From positions 8,015,001 through 8,079,000 of the forward strand of contig NZ_CP109446.1 in the NCBI RefSeq assembly GCF_036227265.1: DNA of 64,000 bases, read 5' to 3'. The notes under the pieces are model-generated. The model saw nothing but the letters and a program-made list of their open reading frames with translations, was not told where the DNA came from and did not search any database. This document shows positions 16,322 through 24,654 of this stretch, piece after piece. This DNA comes from Streptomyces sp. NBC_01476. Lineage in GTDB: Bacteria; Actinomycetota; Actinomycetes; Streptomycetales; Streptomycetaceae. Numbering within the stretch: position 1 is the first letter of the stretch; every line of letters begins with the position of its first letter. A program made the position numbers and the translations under genes.

Positions 16322-17314
16322 TCAGTGCTGGACGGTGAGCACGATCTTGCCGAACTGCCCGTTCGACTCCATGTAACGGTGGGCCTCGGCGAAGTCCGCG
16401 AGGTCGAAGGTGCGGTCGATCACCGGGGCGAACGCACCGTCGGCGAGTCCGGCGTCGATGAACTCGATGGCTTTGCGCCGGCGCTCGGGGTCGCCGGTGA
16501 CGGGGAAGAGGGTGTACAGGCTGACCTCGATGCCGGGAACGGCCGGCAGCCCCTGACCGGGGTCGTTGCGGGGGTCGAGCAGACCGTAGGCGAGAAGCCG
16601 TCCTCCGGTGGCGACACACGCGATGACCTCGACGATTCCCGGGCCGCCCACCGGGTCCATCGCGGTGGTCACCCCCCGGCCGTCAGTGATCTCGTGGACC
16701 CGCTTGGTGAGATCCTCCTCGCCCGTGACGATGACGTGTGCGGCGCCGGCGTCGAGCAGCCGCTGCTTCTTGGCGGGCGTCCGGGTGGTCGCGATCGGGA
16801 CGGCGCCGATCCTGTTGGCGACCTCGATGGCAGCCAGGCCGACGCCGCCGGTCGCCGCGGTGAGGAGTACGTGATCGCCCGCCGCGACCGGACCGCCCTC
16901 CGCCAGTGCTCCGTACGCGCTGGCGTAGGCCATCCAGACGGCCGCCGCCCGGACCGGGTCACTGTCCGCCGGACGGGGCACGAGGGACGAGGCGGGGACG
17001 ATCACGTGGTCGCCGTAGGTGCCGTACTCGGTGAGCTTGAACGCGGGCAGGACCGCGACGCTCTCGCCCACCGCGACCTCGCTCACACCCGGTCCGACGG
17101 CTTCGACGACCCCGGCGGCCTCGTACCCGAGTCCGGAGGGGGAGTTCGGGGGATAGAAGTAGCGCCCCTCACGGAACATGGCGTCGGCCCGGTTCACCCC
17201 GATCGCGTCCACCCTGAGGACGGCCTCCCCGGCCGCGGGATCGCGCAGGGCAACCTCCCGCAGGTACAGCACGTCGGGTCCGCCGGTGGTGTCGAAGAAG
17301 ATCTGTCGAGCCAT
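16322..17314 (-). CDS. Zinc-less MDR alcohol dehydrogenase / quinone oxidoreductase
   Basis: A 330-residue medium-chain dehydrogenase/reductase of the quinone-oxidoreductase class. It has the N-terminal GroES-like domain (VLRVDAIGVNRADAMFREGRY, GYEAAGVVEAVGPGV) and the cofactor loop TAATGGVGLAAIE typical of NADPH-dependent, non-zinc members. The C-terminus is YMESNGQFGKIVLTV. The catalytic zinc cysteine is absent. The start MARQIFF at 17314 is preferred over longer in-frame starts that run into the neighbouring gene. It probably shares the operator at 17357-17410 with regulation of oxidative or xenobiotic stress. The CMD gene lies just upstream in the same direction. Confidence 0.88.
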   Translation of the reverse strand: MARQIFFDTTGGPDVLYLREVALRDPAAGEAVLRVDAIGVNRADAMFREGRYFYPPNSPSGLGYEAAGVVEAVGPGVSEVAVGESVAVLPAFKLTEYGTYGDHVIVPASSLVPRPADSDPVRAAAVWMAYASAYGALAEGGPVAAGDHVLLTAATGGVGLAAIEVANRIGAVPIATTRTPAKKQRLLDAGAAHVIVTGEEDLTKRVHEITDGRGVTTAMDPVGGPGIVEVIACVATGGRLLAYGLLDPRNDPGQGLPAVPGIEVSLYTLFPVTGDPERRRKAIEFIDAGLADGAFAPVIDRTFDLADFAEAHRYMESNGQFGKIVLTVQH

Positions 17315-17356
17315 GTGTGTGCCTGCCTCTTGGTATGCGCTGGTATGCGGACGACG

Positions 17357-17410
17357 GTGGGAAACGGATCTGTTTCCCACGCTCCGGAAGGTACACCGAT
17401 CTGTTTCCCG
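17357..17410. promoter_or_regulatory. Operator with perfect dyad GTGGGAAAC-n6-GTTTCCCAC plus a third half-site
   Basis: GTGGGAAAC at 17357-17365 and GTTTCCCAC at 17372-17380 are exact inverted repeats. The half-site GATCTGTTTCCC at 17368-17379 is repeated exactly at 17398-17409, 30 bases (about three helical turns) away. The element lies immediately upstream of the quinone-reductase gene, and repressor dimers could bind side by side. Confidence 0.65.
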
Positions 17411-17465
17411 ACGGCAAGCCGGGGCCGCCGGGCCCGCTGCGGGGCGGCCCCGGCTGTGATCTCCC

Positions 17466-17876
17466 TTACGTCTGCTCCGCCTTCGCGGCCTCCTCGAAGA
17501 CCTGCAGGGCGACCTGGTAGCTGTCGAAAGCACGGGCGGCGCCGGCGTACGCCTCGATCTGGACGAACGCCTCGACGATCTCCTGCGGGGAGACGCCGTT
17601 GTTCAGCGCGATGCGGAGCTGCCCGCGCAGCGGTTCGAGGGTGCCCAGGGTCGCGGCGATCGTGACGGACACCAGGGCGCGGGTGCGTGTGTCGAGCACG
17701 TCGGTCCGCGACCACGCGTCGCCGAAGGTGTGCACGGTGGCGAGACGTTTGAAGTCCGCCCCGTTGGCGGGCTCCCCGGGCCCTGGTTCCAGGAACCGTT
17801 CCAGCCGTACGCCGAGCAGCCGTTCGGCCCGGTCGAGTGCGGCGGCGTAGCTCCGCGCCTCGTCGGATTCGGGCAT
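17466..17876 (-). CDS. Carboxymuconolactone decarboxylase (CMD) family protein
   Basis: A 136-residue single CMD domain (DTRTRALVSVTIAATLGTLE, then LNNGVSPQEIVEAFVQIEAYAG). AhpD-type CxxC cysteines are absent, so it belongs to the PcaC-like or general CMD group rather than the alkylhydroperoxidase subgroup. The ATG at 17876 has GGAAGGGGAG upstream. A longer frame to 17969 only translates the 12-base repeats at 17919-17954 and is rejected. It lies 150 bases upstream of the quinone reductase gene in the same direction. Such pairs occur in stress or aromatic-metabolism loci, but the substrate is unknown. Confidence 0.82.
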   Translation of the reverse strand: MPESDEARSYAAALDRAERLLGVRLERFLEPGPGEPANGADFKRLATVHTFGDAWSRTDVLDTRTRALVSVTIAATLGTLEPLRGQLRIALNNGVSPQEIVEAFVQIEAYAGAARAFDSYQVALQVFEEAAKAEQT

Positions 17877-18304
17877 CGTGCTCCCCTTCCAGGAGGTGCT
17901 CACGGACGGCGGGGGTCCGTCTCCGGTTACGTCTTCGGTTATGTCTCCGGCTACCACGAAACCGGACAAACCGGTCTCAGGTCTCCGCTCCGGGGCCGGG
18001 AGAGTGACGGGGTCCGCGGCGCGGGGAATTCGCCGCCTTGCGGGGCCCCGCCGAGTTGCCCCGTCCCCGAGGGCGACCGGCCCCGTTCTCCGGGCCCCCG
18101 CATCCGTGTGAGAACGGACCGCGTCGAGCGGTCGCGACGGCCGCGCCGGAGATGCCGGGACGGGTGCCGCCGCGGGGGGAAACGGATGGCTCTTTTAGGC
18201 TTGCCGCTGTGGCGCCGGCCGTGCGGTGCCCGCCGGGCACACCCCGCCCGGTGGCCGCGGCCGGGAGGCCGGAGCACAGAGCGAATACAGAACGGACATG
18301 TGCA
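17877..18304. other. Divergent intergenic region with 12-base tandem repeats
   Basis: Contains three tandem 12-base units (17919-17954) and a short dyad ACCGG-acaaa-CCGGT (17961-17975). No gene is seen; the remainder is GC-rich leader for the gene at 18305. Confidence 0.55.
17919..17954. repeat. Three tandem 12-base repeats (GTCTCCGGTTAC type)
   Basis: Units GTCTCCGGTTAC, GTCTTCGGTTAT and GTCTCCGGCTAC follow each other without gaps, 43-78 bases upstream of the CMD start. Iterated direct repeats so close to a start suggest a regulator binding array. Confidence 0.7.
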
Positions 18305-19168
18305 GTGACTGACGAAGGTCTGCGGATAGTTCTCCTCACGAGCTTTCTGCCCAACTACGATCTGATCTCCCGCTGGGCCGAGCGCCGGGGACACAGCATT
18401 CCCCTGGTGGTCACCGTGCCGAACGAGCGGGTCGATCGGTACGGCCAGGCCGGCAACGCGGTGGTGGACGGGGTCCCGACCGGCCAGAGTGTCCTGGTCA
18501 CCGGCAAGCTGAAGGCGGTCGCGGCTCCCGTCATCCAGGCGATGCGCCCGGATCTGGTGATGTCCGCCGCCTATCCGCGTCTCATCCCCGCGGAGATCAC
18601 CGAGGCCCCGAAGTTCGGTGCCGTCAATCTCCACCCGTCGGTGCTGCCCGCGGGGCGGGGGCCCAATCCGATGCGCCTGGTGTACGAGGGCGCCCCCACC
18701 TTCGGCGCCACCCTTCACCGCACCGCCGCCGAGTTCGACACCGGGGAGATCCTGAGCCAGCGGGAGCGGCCGCTGCCCGAGCGGCTCAGCGGCCCGGCTC
18801 TCCTCTCCGAGTGGTTCGCCATGTTCGGCGAAGTCATCGACGAGGGCGTGTCCCGCGCGGTCTCCGGTGTGCCGGGGACGCGGCAGGACCCGGGAGGCGC
18901 GACGTACGCGGCGCCGTTCGAACCCGCAGAGACGTATCTGGACTTCACCGAGGAAGCGGCCGTCGTGATCCGTAAGACCGCCGCGCTGAATGTCATCGTG
19001 CCGCGGGCTCGGGCCGAACTGGCCGGCCGGGAAGTCGTCGTACGCGATGTGGCCCTGCTGGAGACCGGCGGGCGGAGTGCTCCCGGGACCGTCCTGGAGG
19101 CCCGCGCCGACGGCTGGACCGTCCAGGTGGCGGACGCCGTGCTGCGGGTGACGGCCGACCTCGACTGA
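18305..19168 (+). CDS. Formyltransferase-family protein (Fmt/GART-like)
   Basis: A 287-residue protein with the N10-formyltetrahydrofolate-dependent transferase fold. The active-site blocks are GAVNLHPSVLPAGRGPNP (Asn and His) and EFDTGEILSQ (Asp). A C-terminal OB-like domain like that of methionyl-tRNA formyltransferase follows (TYAAPFEPAETYLDF, then APGTVLEARADGWTVQVADA). It is shorter and more divergent than housekeeping Fmt and is not next to def or sun genes. A sugar- or metabolite-specific N-formyltransferase is therefore as likely as a second Fmt. The GTG at 18305 is the preferred start. Confidence 0.8.
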   Translation: MTDEGLRIVLLTSFLPNYDLISRWAERRGHSIPLVVTVPNERVDRYGQAGNAVVDGVPTGQSVLVTGKLKAVAAPVIQAMRPDLVMSAAYPRLIPAEITEAPKFGAVNLHPSVLPAGRGPNPMRLVYEGAPTFGATLHRTAAEFDTGEILSQRERPLPERLSGPALLSEWFAMFGEVIDEGVSRAVSGVPGTRQDPGGATYAAPFEPAETYLDFTEEAAVVIRKTAALNVIVPRARAELAGREVVVRDVALLETGGRSAPGTVLEARADGWTVQVADAVLRVTADLD

Positions 19169-19358
19169 GCCCGGCCGGCCCGAGCCGCCGTCGTCCTATC
19201 CCTCTGCCCCTCCGCGCCGCGGGGTCCGCCGGCCCGCCCCGCCCGCCCCCGCCGGTCGCGGTCCGCGCGGCGGCCCGTGTGCTTTAATCCGCGCAGTGCC
19301 CCCGGACCGTGGCCGGTGCGGCACCACCAGGCAGGACGGGCGAAGGGGCGAAGGCTGC

Positions 19359-19904
19359 ATGTCTCCGAGGAGTGACGCGCGGCGCAATCGCGCCCACATC
19401 CTCGCCGTCGCGCGCGAGATCCTCACCGAGGACGGCCACGCCTCGCTCAATTCCATCGCGAAGCAGGCCGGGGTCGGGCCCGGCACCCTCTACCGGCACT
19501 TCCCCAGCCGTGAGGCACTGGTCCTTGAGGTGTTCCGCGCCGAGGTCCAGAAACTCGTCGACTGGGCCCCGGAACTGCTGCGCACCGAGACCCCGCCCCG
19601 GGCGCTGCGCCTGTGGTTCGAGCGCCTCGCCGGATACATCCGTATCAAGCGAGGGCTCGGTGACGCCCTCACCACCGCCGTCCACGACGCGGTCACCCAC
19701 GAAACCCACGGCCCCGTCACCGACGCCATCCGCGTCCTGCTCGACGCCGGCGAACGCGACGGCACCATCCGCCCCGGCCTCGATCCGGACGACGTCCTGC
19801 TGCTGATGGGCTGCGTCTGGCGGGTCCCGCCCGGCCCGGCCGGCGCCCGGCAGGCCCAGCGGCTCCTTGACCTTTCGCTCGAAGGCATCCGTACCGGCCG
19901 CTGA
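19359..19904 (+). CDS. TetR/AcrR-family transcriptional regulator
   Basis: 181 residues. The N-terminal helix-turn-helix (ILTEDGHASLNSIAKQAGVG then PGTLYRHFPSREALVLEVFR) is clear, and the C-terminal ligand domain is the short SbtR-like type (WFERLAGYIRIKRGLGDAL). The ATG at 19359 has GAAGG upstream. No adjacent divergent gene marks its target; the formyltransferase lies upstream in the same direction. Its ligand is unknown. Confidence 0.9.
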   Translation: MSPRSDARRNRAHILAVAREILTEDGHASLNSIAKQAGVGPGTLYRHFPSREALVLEVFRAEVQKLVDWAPELLRTETPPRALRLWFERLAGYIRIKRGLGDALTTAVHDAVTHETHGPVTDAIRVLLDAGERDGTIRPGLDPDDVLLLMGCVWRVPPGPAGARQAQRLLDLSLEGIRTGR

Positions 19905-19949
19905 GCCGGCCGGGCCGCCAGGCAGTGCCGGGACGGGCGGTGACAGGGC

Positions 19950-20864
19950 TCAGTCGTGCGGGACCACGGCGACCGGGGCCGGCGAGTGGTGCAGCAGCGC
20001 GTGGGTGACGGAACCGACATGCGGCCCCGGACCCGGGCGGGGCGTGCGCCGGCCGACGACGACCAGGCTGGCCTGGCCGGCCGCCTCGACGAGATGGTGC
20101 GCGGCAGGACCGATGGCTGACTCGGCGACCACCCGGACCGCGGGGAACTTCTCCCGCCACGGGCGGAGCGCCGCGGTCAGCGCGTTCATCTCCTGGCCGG
20201 CGAGTTCGGTGCTCAGGTCGGGAGCCATCGCGGACGGCGAGTATCCGTAGATGGCCGGCGGCAGCCAGCCGTGGACGACCCGCAGGGTCGCCGACCGGGC
20301 GGCGGCGGCTTCGAAGGCGAAGCCGAGCAAGGTGTCGCTCGGCTTCACCAGATCGAGGCCGAGGACGACGTCGCGGTATGGCGCATCATCGGCCGGACTT
20401 CCGCTCTCCTCCGGCAGGTGTTCGTCGGCCGCTGTCCTGGCGGCCCGCACCATGACCACCGGGCACGTCGTCCGGGCGACGACCGCCTGTGACACGGAGC
20501 CGACGAGATACCCGGCGAGGCTGCTCAGCCCGCGCGAGCCCAGGACCAGCAGTTCGGCGTTCTCGGCGGCGGACAGCAGCGCCGGCACCGGCTGGGCGGC
20601 GATCTGATCGGCGGTGACGGACAGTCCGGGGTAACGGGCCCGCAAGGTGGCGCCGGCCTCGCGCGGGATCCGCTCGGCCCAGTGGCGCTCGGGGTCGAGG
20701 TGGGCGGAATTGTCCGTGGTGGTGGCGGGGTCGCTCGGCTGCCACTGCCAGGCGTGCACCAGGCGCAGCGGCAACTCCCGGCGCAGGGCTTCCCTGGCCG
20801 CCCAGTCCGCGGCGGCCAGGCTCTCCGGTGAACCGTCCAGACCCGCGATGACGGAACGTGTCAT
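19950..20864 (-). CDS. Universal stress protein, tandem UspA domains
   Basis: 304 residues with two UspA domains (about 1-142 and 160-302). The first ends in the ATP-binding signature LLVLGSRGLSSLAGYLVGSVSQAVV. The second has VVVGRRTPRPGPGPHVGSVTHALL, in which the G-2x-G-9x-G pattern is partly kept. Tandem Usps of actinomycetes are typically induced by hypoxia or starvation. The ATG at 20864 has GAGGAGG upstream. A GGGACCCTGTTCCC dyad 55-68 bases upstream resembles the DevR/OsdR box, fitting that regulation. Confidence 0.9.
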   Translation of the reverse strand: MTRSVIAGLDGSPESLAAADWAAREALRRELPLRLVHAWQWQPSDPATTTDNSAHLDPERHWAERIPREAGATLRARYPGLSVTADQIAAQPVPALLSAAENAELLVLGSRGLSSLAGYLVGSVSQAVVARTTCPVVMVRAARTAADEHLPEESGSPADDAPYRDVVLGLDLVKPSDTLLGFAFEAAAARSATLRVVHGWLPPAIYGYSPSAMAPDLSTELAGQEMNALTAALRPWREKFPAVRVVAESAIGPAAHHLVEAAGQASLVVVGRRTPRPGPGPHVGSVTHALLHHSPAPVAVVPHD

Positions 20865-21172
20865 GACACCGACCTCCTCATTGACCTTGTGTCTCCAGAC
20901 TCGCCGCGGCCGGTGTCCGGGAACAGGGTCCCAAGGTCACCGCAGTGGGGCCGAACGGCCCTTCGAACGGCCCCGGAAGGCGTTCGGGAGATCCCCGCCC
21001 CGGCGGCGCGAGGGGAAGGAGCGGAACAACGCACAAACATTCGTGTCCCGGAGTGCCCCGGCGTCCGATCAACCTCGGTCGCTCGCCGCTGAAAAACGAC
21101 AATCCGTCGGCGCCGGGTCCATCTCGTGGTGAGATGTCCCCTCATCCGGGACAGACGACCGCGAGGCGGAAC
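20865..21172. other. Divergent promoter region of the Usp and PAS-SpoIIE genes
   Basis: No gene is visible. It contains the DevR/OsdR-like dyad at 20919-20932 and a repeated CGAACGGCCC near 20950-20975. Confidence 0.5.
20919..20932. promoter_or_regulatory. DevR/OsdR-like dormancy box
   Basis: On the Usp-coding strand it reads GGGACCCTGTTCCC, against the DosR/DevR core GGGACTWWAGTCCC (nine of ten arm positions). It is located 55 bases before the Usp start. Confidence 0.4.
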
Positions 21173-22699
21173 ATGACGACGGCGAGCGAGGAACCCTTCC
21201 GGGCACTGCTGGAGGCGGCGCCCGACGCGATGGTGATCGTCGACGGCTCGGGAGCCATCCAGCTGGTCAACGCCCAGACCGAGACGCTGTTCGGCTACGC
21301 CCGCGAAGACCTGCTGGGACAGCCGGTGGAGGTACTGGTCCCTGAACGCTTCCGCCGCCGGCACCCCGGATTCCGCCACTCCTACGCGTCGAACCGGCAG
21401 GTGCGCCCGATGGGTGCGGGCCTTGAGCTGCACGGACTGCGCAGGGACGGCCGTGAGTTCCCGGTCGAGATCAGCCTCAGCCCGCTGGAAACCCCCGGCG
21501 GCGCGCTGGTCTCCGCCGCCATCCGGGATGTCAGCGAGCGCAAGGCCGCCGAGGCGCAGCTCGCCGAACTCTACGAGCAGCAGCGGCATGTGGCGCTCAC
21601 CTTGCAGCGCAGCCTGATGGGGTCGCCGGCCCCGGTACCCGGAATGGCCACCGCCAGCCGGTACTTCCCCGCCCGCCAGGGGGCAGGTGTCGGTGGTGAC
21701 TGGTTCGACCTGATACCCCTGGGCGCGGGCAGGGTCGGCGTGCTGATAGGCGACGTGATGGGGCGGGGGCTCGAAGCGGCCGCCGTCATGGGGCAGTTGC
21801 GCTCCGCGGCGCACGCGCTGGCGAAGACCGGCATGCCGCCCTGGCAGTTGATGCGGGCGCTGGACGCGGTCGTCAGCGAACTGCCCGACCAGCTCGTCAC
21901 CTGCTGTTACCTGGTGCTGGACCCCGACGCGGGCCGGACAACCATCAGTTCGGCCGGACATCTGCCCCTGCTGGTCATCCAGCCGGACGGCCGGGTCGAG
22001 CGCCCGCAGGTCGAGGTGAGTGTCCCGCTGGGTGTCGGCGAAGTACCGCACCAGGAGACCAGGATGACGGTGCTGCCGGGGTCCGTACTCGCTCTCTACA
22101 CCGACGGCCTGGTCGAGACCCCCACCAGCGACATCGAGTTGCAGATCGAAGCGCTGGGCAGCGCCCTGGAGAAGGCGGTGGCCGGCACCTTGGACCTGGA
22201 GGCGACCGCTGACGCGGTGCTCACCAGTCTGCTGCCCGGTCCTGAGGACTACGGCGACGACGTGACCCTGCTGCTGGTCAGGGTGCCCGAGGCGCCCGCC
22301 ACGGCGGTGTCCGCGGTCCTCGCGGCCACGCCGATCAGTGTGGCCCAGGGGCGCCGGTTCCTGCGGGACACCCTGCGTGCGTGGGACTACCCGGAGCTCT
22401 CCGAGACCGTGTGCCTGCTCGCGTCGGAACTCCTGTCCAATGCCGTACGGCACGCCTGCGGGCCGTTGCGGCTCCGGCTGCGGCAGGCCGGAGAGGAACT
22501 GAGCGTCGAGGTCTCCGACGGAAGCCCGGTGCTGCCCCAGGCGCGTTTCGCGGTGGCCGACGCGGAGTCGGGCCGCGGCCTGCTCCTGGTCGACTCGCTC
22601 GCCCGCGCCTGGGGTACGGTCCCCACCGTGGACGGCAAAGCGGTGTGGTTCTCCCTGCCGGTCCCGGCCTCGAAGTCGGCGGCGTCCCACCGCTCCTGA
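21173..22699 (+). CDS. PAS-SpoIIE phosphatase-HATPase sensor protein
   Basis: 508 residues. An N-terminal PAS domain (FRALLEAAPDAMVIVDGSGA, then VSERKAAEAQL) is followed by a PP2C-type SpoIIE phosphatase (about 150-360: GGDWFDLIPLGAGRVGVLIG, DVMGRGLEAAAVM, YTDGLVE, GDDVTLLLV). A C-terminal GHKL anti-sigma-like ATPase comes last (about 395-500: ELLSNAVRHA, SGRGLLLVDSLA). Such proteins in Streptomyces both dephosphorylate anti-anti-sigma factors and bind sigma factors in stress signalling. The ATG at 21173 is taken; an in-frame ATG at 21134 is possible. No transmembrane segment is seen, so it is soluble. It is divergent from the Usp gene, suggesting shared stress control. Confidence 0.9.
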   Translation: MTTASEEPFRALLEAAPDAMVIVDGSGAIQLVNAQTETLFGYAREDLLGQPVEVLVPERFRRRHPGFRHSYASNRQVRPMGAGLELHGLRRDGREFPVEISLSPLETPGGALVSAAIRDVSERKAAEAQLAELYEQQRHVALTLQRSLMGSPAPVPGMATASRYFPARQGAGVGGDWFDLIPLGAGRVGVLIGDVMGRGLEAAAVMGQLRSAAHALAKTGMPPWQLMRALDAVVSELPDQLVTCCYLVLDPDAGRTTISSAGHLPLLVIQPDGRVERPQVEVSVPLGVGEVPHQETRMTVLPGSVLALYTDGLVETPTSDIELQIEALGSALEKAVAGTLDLEATADAVLTSLLPGPEDYGDDVTLLLVRVPEAPATAVSAVLAATPISVAQGRRFLRDTLRAWDYPELSETVCLLASELLSNAVRHACGPLRLRLRQAGEELSVEVSDGSPVLPQARFAVADAESGRGLLLVDSLARAWGTVPTVDGKAVWFSLPVPASKSAASHRS

Positions 22700-22740
22700 C
22701 CCGAGCCGGTCCCGAGCCGGACCCGGGCCGGAACCCTCGC

Positions 22741-22756
22741 GCCGGAGGACTCCGGC
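22741..22756. terminator. Short hairpin between convergent genes
   Basis: GCCGGAG and CTCCGGC flank two bases and lie between the ends of the convergent phosphatase and Nramp genes. A modest candidate terminator. Confidence 0.4.
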
Positions 22757-22769
22757 ACGCGCCGGCGGT

Positions 22770-23972
22770 TCACCGGAGCAGCGGTTCCGCCACCAGGGCG
22801 ACGTCGAGCGCCACGACGGCGGCGATCGCCGCGGCCAGTGCGACCACGACTGGGACCGCGTTGGCCCGCGCCCCCATCAGCCGCCGTGACGACGTCATCA
22901 GCGCGAGGGGCACGAGCACCAGCGGCAGGCCGATCGCGAGGGCGACCTGGCTCAGGATGAGCACCATGACGGGGGAGGCACCGACGCTGAGGAGTACCAC
23001 CGCGGGCAGCACCGTCGCGAGCCTGCGGACCGAGCGCGGCATCTCGCGCCGCAGCAGTCCGCTCATCACCACCGACCCGGACTGCGTCCCGACCGCGGTG
23101 GAGGTCAGCCCGCTGACGAGCAGCGCCGTCAAGAACGCCGTCCGAGCCGCGCTCCCGGCCCGCTCCGCCAGCCCTTCCGCGATGCCGGCGAAGTCGTCGC
23201 CCGCCATGCCGCGCAGCGCGCCGGCCCCGACCACGAGCATGGCGGCGTTGGTGGCGCCGGCGAAGAGCATCGCGGTGAGCACGTCGATCCGGTGCGCGTC
23301 GAGGCGGTGATGGCCGCGGGCGAGCGCGCTGTGGATGTGGATGGCGTGCGGCATGATCGTGGCGCCGACGATTCCGGCCGCGAGTACAAGGGCCCCCTCG
23401 CCGGGCAGCGCCGGCACCAGGCCGGCCCCGAGTTCGTGGAGCGGGGGCGGCCGGAAGGCCAGGCAGAACGCGAACGCCCCGCCGATGATGCCGAGCGACA
23501 CGACCGAGACGCTCTGCAGGAACCGTTCGCCCAGCTGATCGCCCACCGTCAGCAGTCCGGCCCCCACGCCGGCCGCGATCAGGCCGCCGAGCGGGAGAGG
23601 GATCCCGAGCAGCAGACGCATGGCGATGGCCGCGCCGATCACCTCGGCGACGTCGGTAGCGATCGAGACGAGTTCGGCCTGCGCCCAGTAGGCGACCCGC
23701 CAGGGCGCCGGGCAGTGCTCGGCGACGAGCTGCGGAAGCGTCCGGCCGGTGGTCGCGCCGAGCTTGGCCGCCAGGTACTGGACCGGGCCGGCGACTCCCG
23801 TCGCCAGGACCACCACCCACAGCAGCGCGGTGCCGTGGCGCGCGCCCGCGGTCACATTGGTGACCAGATTGCCGGGGTCGACGTAGGCGATGGCCGGAAC
23901 GAAGGCGGGGCCGAGGCGGCGCAGTACGGAGCCGCGGAGCTGCGGCGGCGAGAGTGTCTGGATGGTCGTCAC
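22770..23972 (-). CDS. Nramp-family divalent metal (probably Mn2+) transporter
   Basis: A 400-residue integral membrane protein with about eleven hydrophobic helices. TM1 carries the metal-binding DPGN (IAYVDPGNLVTNVTAG) and TM6 carries GATIMPHAIHIHS, matching the MPH ligand motif. These are the signatures of proton-coupled Mn2+/Fe2+ importers of MntH type. The GTG at 23972 overlaps the upstream gene stop by GTGA. It is the last gene of an operon with a bicupin and a DUF1275 protein. The bicupin class usually needs Mn2+, so the transporter plausibly supplies that metal. No Mn or Fe box was recognised. Confidence 0.9.
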   Translation of the reverse strand: MTTIQTLSPPQLRGSVLRRLGPAFVPAIAYVDPGNLVTNVTAGARHGTALLWVVVLATGVAGPVQYLAAKLGATTGRTLPQLVAEHCPAPWRVAYWAQAELVSIATDVAEVIGAAIAMRLLLGIPLPLGGLIAAGVGAGLLTVGDQLGERFLQSVSVVSLGIIGGAFAFCLAFRPPPLHELGAGLVPALPGEGALVLAAGIVGATIMPHAIHIHSALARGHHRLDAHRIDVLTAMLFAGATNAAMLVVGAGALRGMAGDDFAGIAEGLAERAGSAARTAFLTALLVSGLTSTAVGTQSGSVVMSGLLRREMPRSVRRLATVLPAVVLLSVGASPVMVLILSQVALAIGLPLVLVPLALMTSSRRLMGARANAVPVVVALAAAIAAVVALDVALVAEPLLR

Positions 23973-24646
23973 GGGGTCCGGTCACCGTCCGGTGGGAAGA
24001 CCAGGGCCGCGACGACTGTCGCGGCAGCGGCGACCGCGGGGCCGAGGCGCTGGTCGAGGGACATGGCACCCGAGGCCGTCAGGGCCCCGAGGACGAGCAT
24101 GACGACCACCACCACACGGAGGGCCGCGTGATCGGTACTGCCGTCGGCGGCGTCCTGGGCCAGGCTGGTCAGGGTGCCGGTGACGAAGGTCGTGGTCACC
24201 CCCGAGGAGCGCTCGTACCGTTTGGCGGCCGCGGTCTGGGCTCCCATGGCCGCCGCGGACACGGCGAGCATCCCCAGCCGCAGGCCGGAGCCGGGGCTGG
24301 GCTTCGCGGCGATCGCCGCGAGCAGGGCGAGGTTGAGCCCGCCCACCACCCAGAGCACCCGGCGGATCCTGCGCCAGTTCGGGGCGGGCCGCCCGGGGGT
24401 GGCGCGGGAGACGGCGTAGACGGCGATCAGGAAGGCGCCCAGCGCGGTGGCCGCGCCCGAGACGAGGGACCCGTACGCCGGCCGGGAGGTGAGCCCGGCC
24501 AGCACCAGGCTTCCGGTCATGTTCGCTGTGAACACCCCGCCGAGCTGCGCGAAGGCGAAGGCGTCACCGGCGCCGGCGGCGTAGGACATCAGTGCCGACA
24601 CCGTGGCCAGGCGCCGGGCGTCGGTGGTCGGTGGTACGGATCGCAA
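23969..24646 (-). CDS. DUF1275 (YoaK-like) membrane protein
   Basis: A protein of about 225 residues with six predicted membrane helices (LMSYAAGAGDAFAFAQLGGV, FTANMTGSLVLAGL, GAATALGAFLIAVYAV and others). It includes the DUF1275 hallmark FTANMTGN-like motif and FVTGTLTSLAQ. The function of the family is unknown. The TTG at 24646, eight bases after the bicupin stop, is the most likely start, though a weak one. It overlaps the Nramp gene start, so the three genes are coupled. Confidence 0.75.
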   Translation of the reverse strand: MRSVPPTTDARRLATVSALMSYAAGAGDAFAFAQLGGVFTANMTGSLVLAGLTSRPAYGSLVSGAATALGAFLIAVYAVSRATPGRPAPNWRRIRRVLWVVGGLNLALLAAIAAKPSPGSGLRLGMLAVSAAAMGAQTAAAKRYERSSGVTTTFVTGTLTSLAQDAADGSTDHAALRVVVVVMLVLGALTASGAMSLDQRLGPAVAAAATVVAALVFPPDGDRTP

Positions 24647-24654
24647 GTCGTCTC

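Noticed and set aside
18193-18206. TTAGGCTTGCC resembling half an iron box before the formyltransferase
   Set aside because: The second arm (GCTGTGG) does not match, so there is no dyad, and the gene has no iron context.
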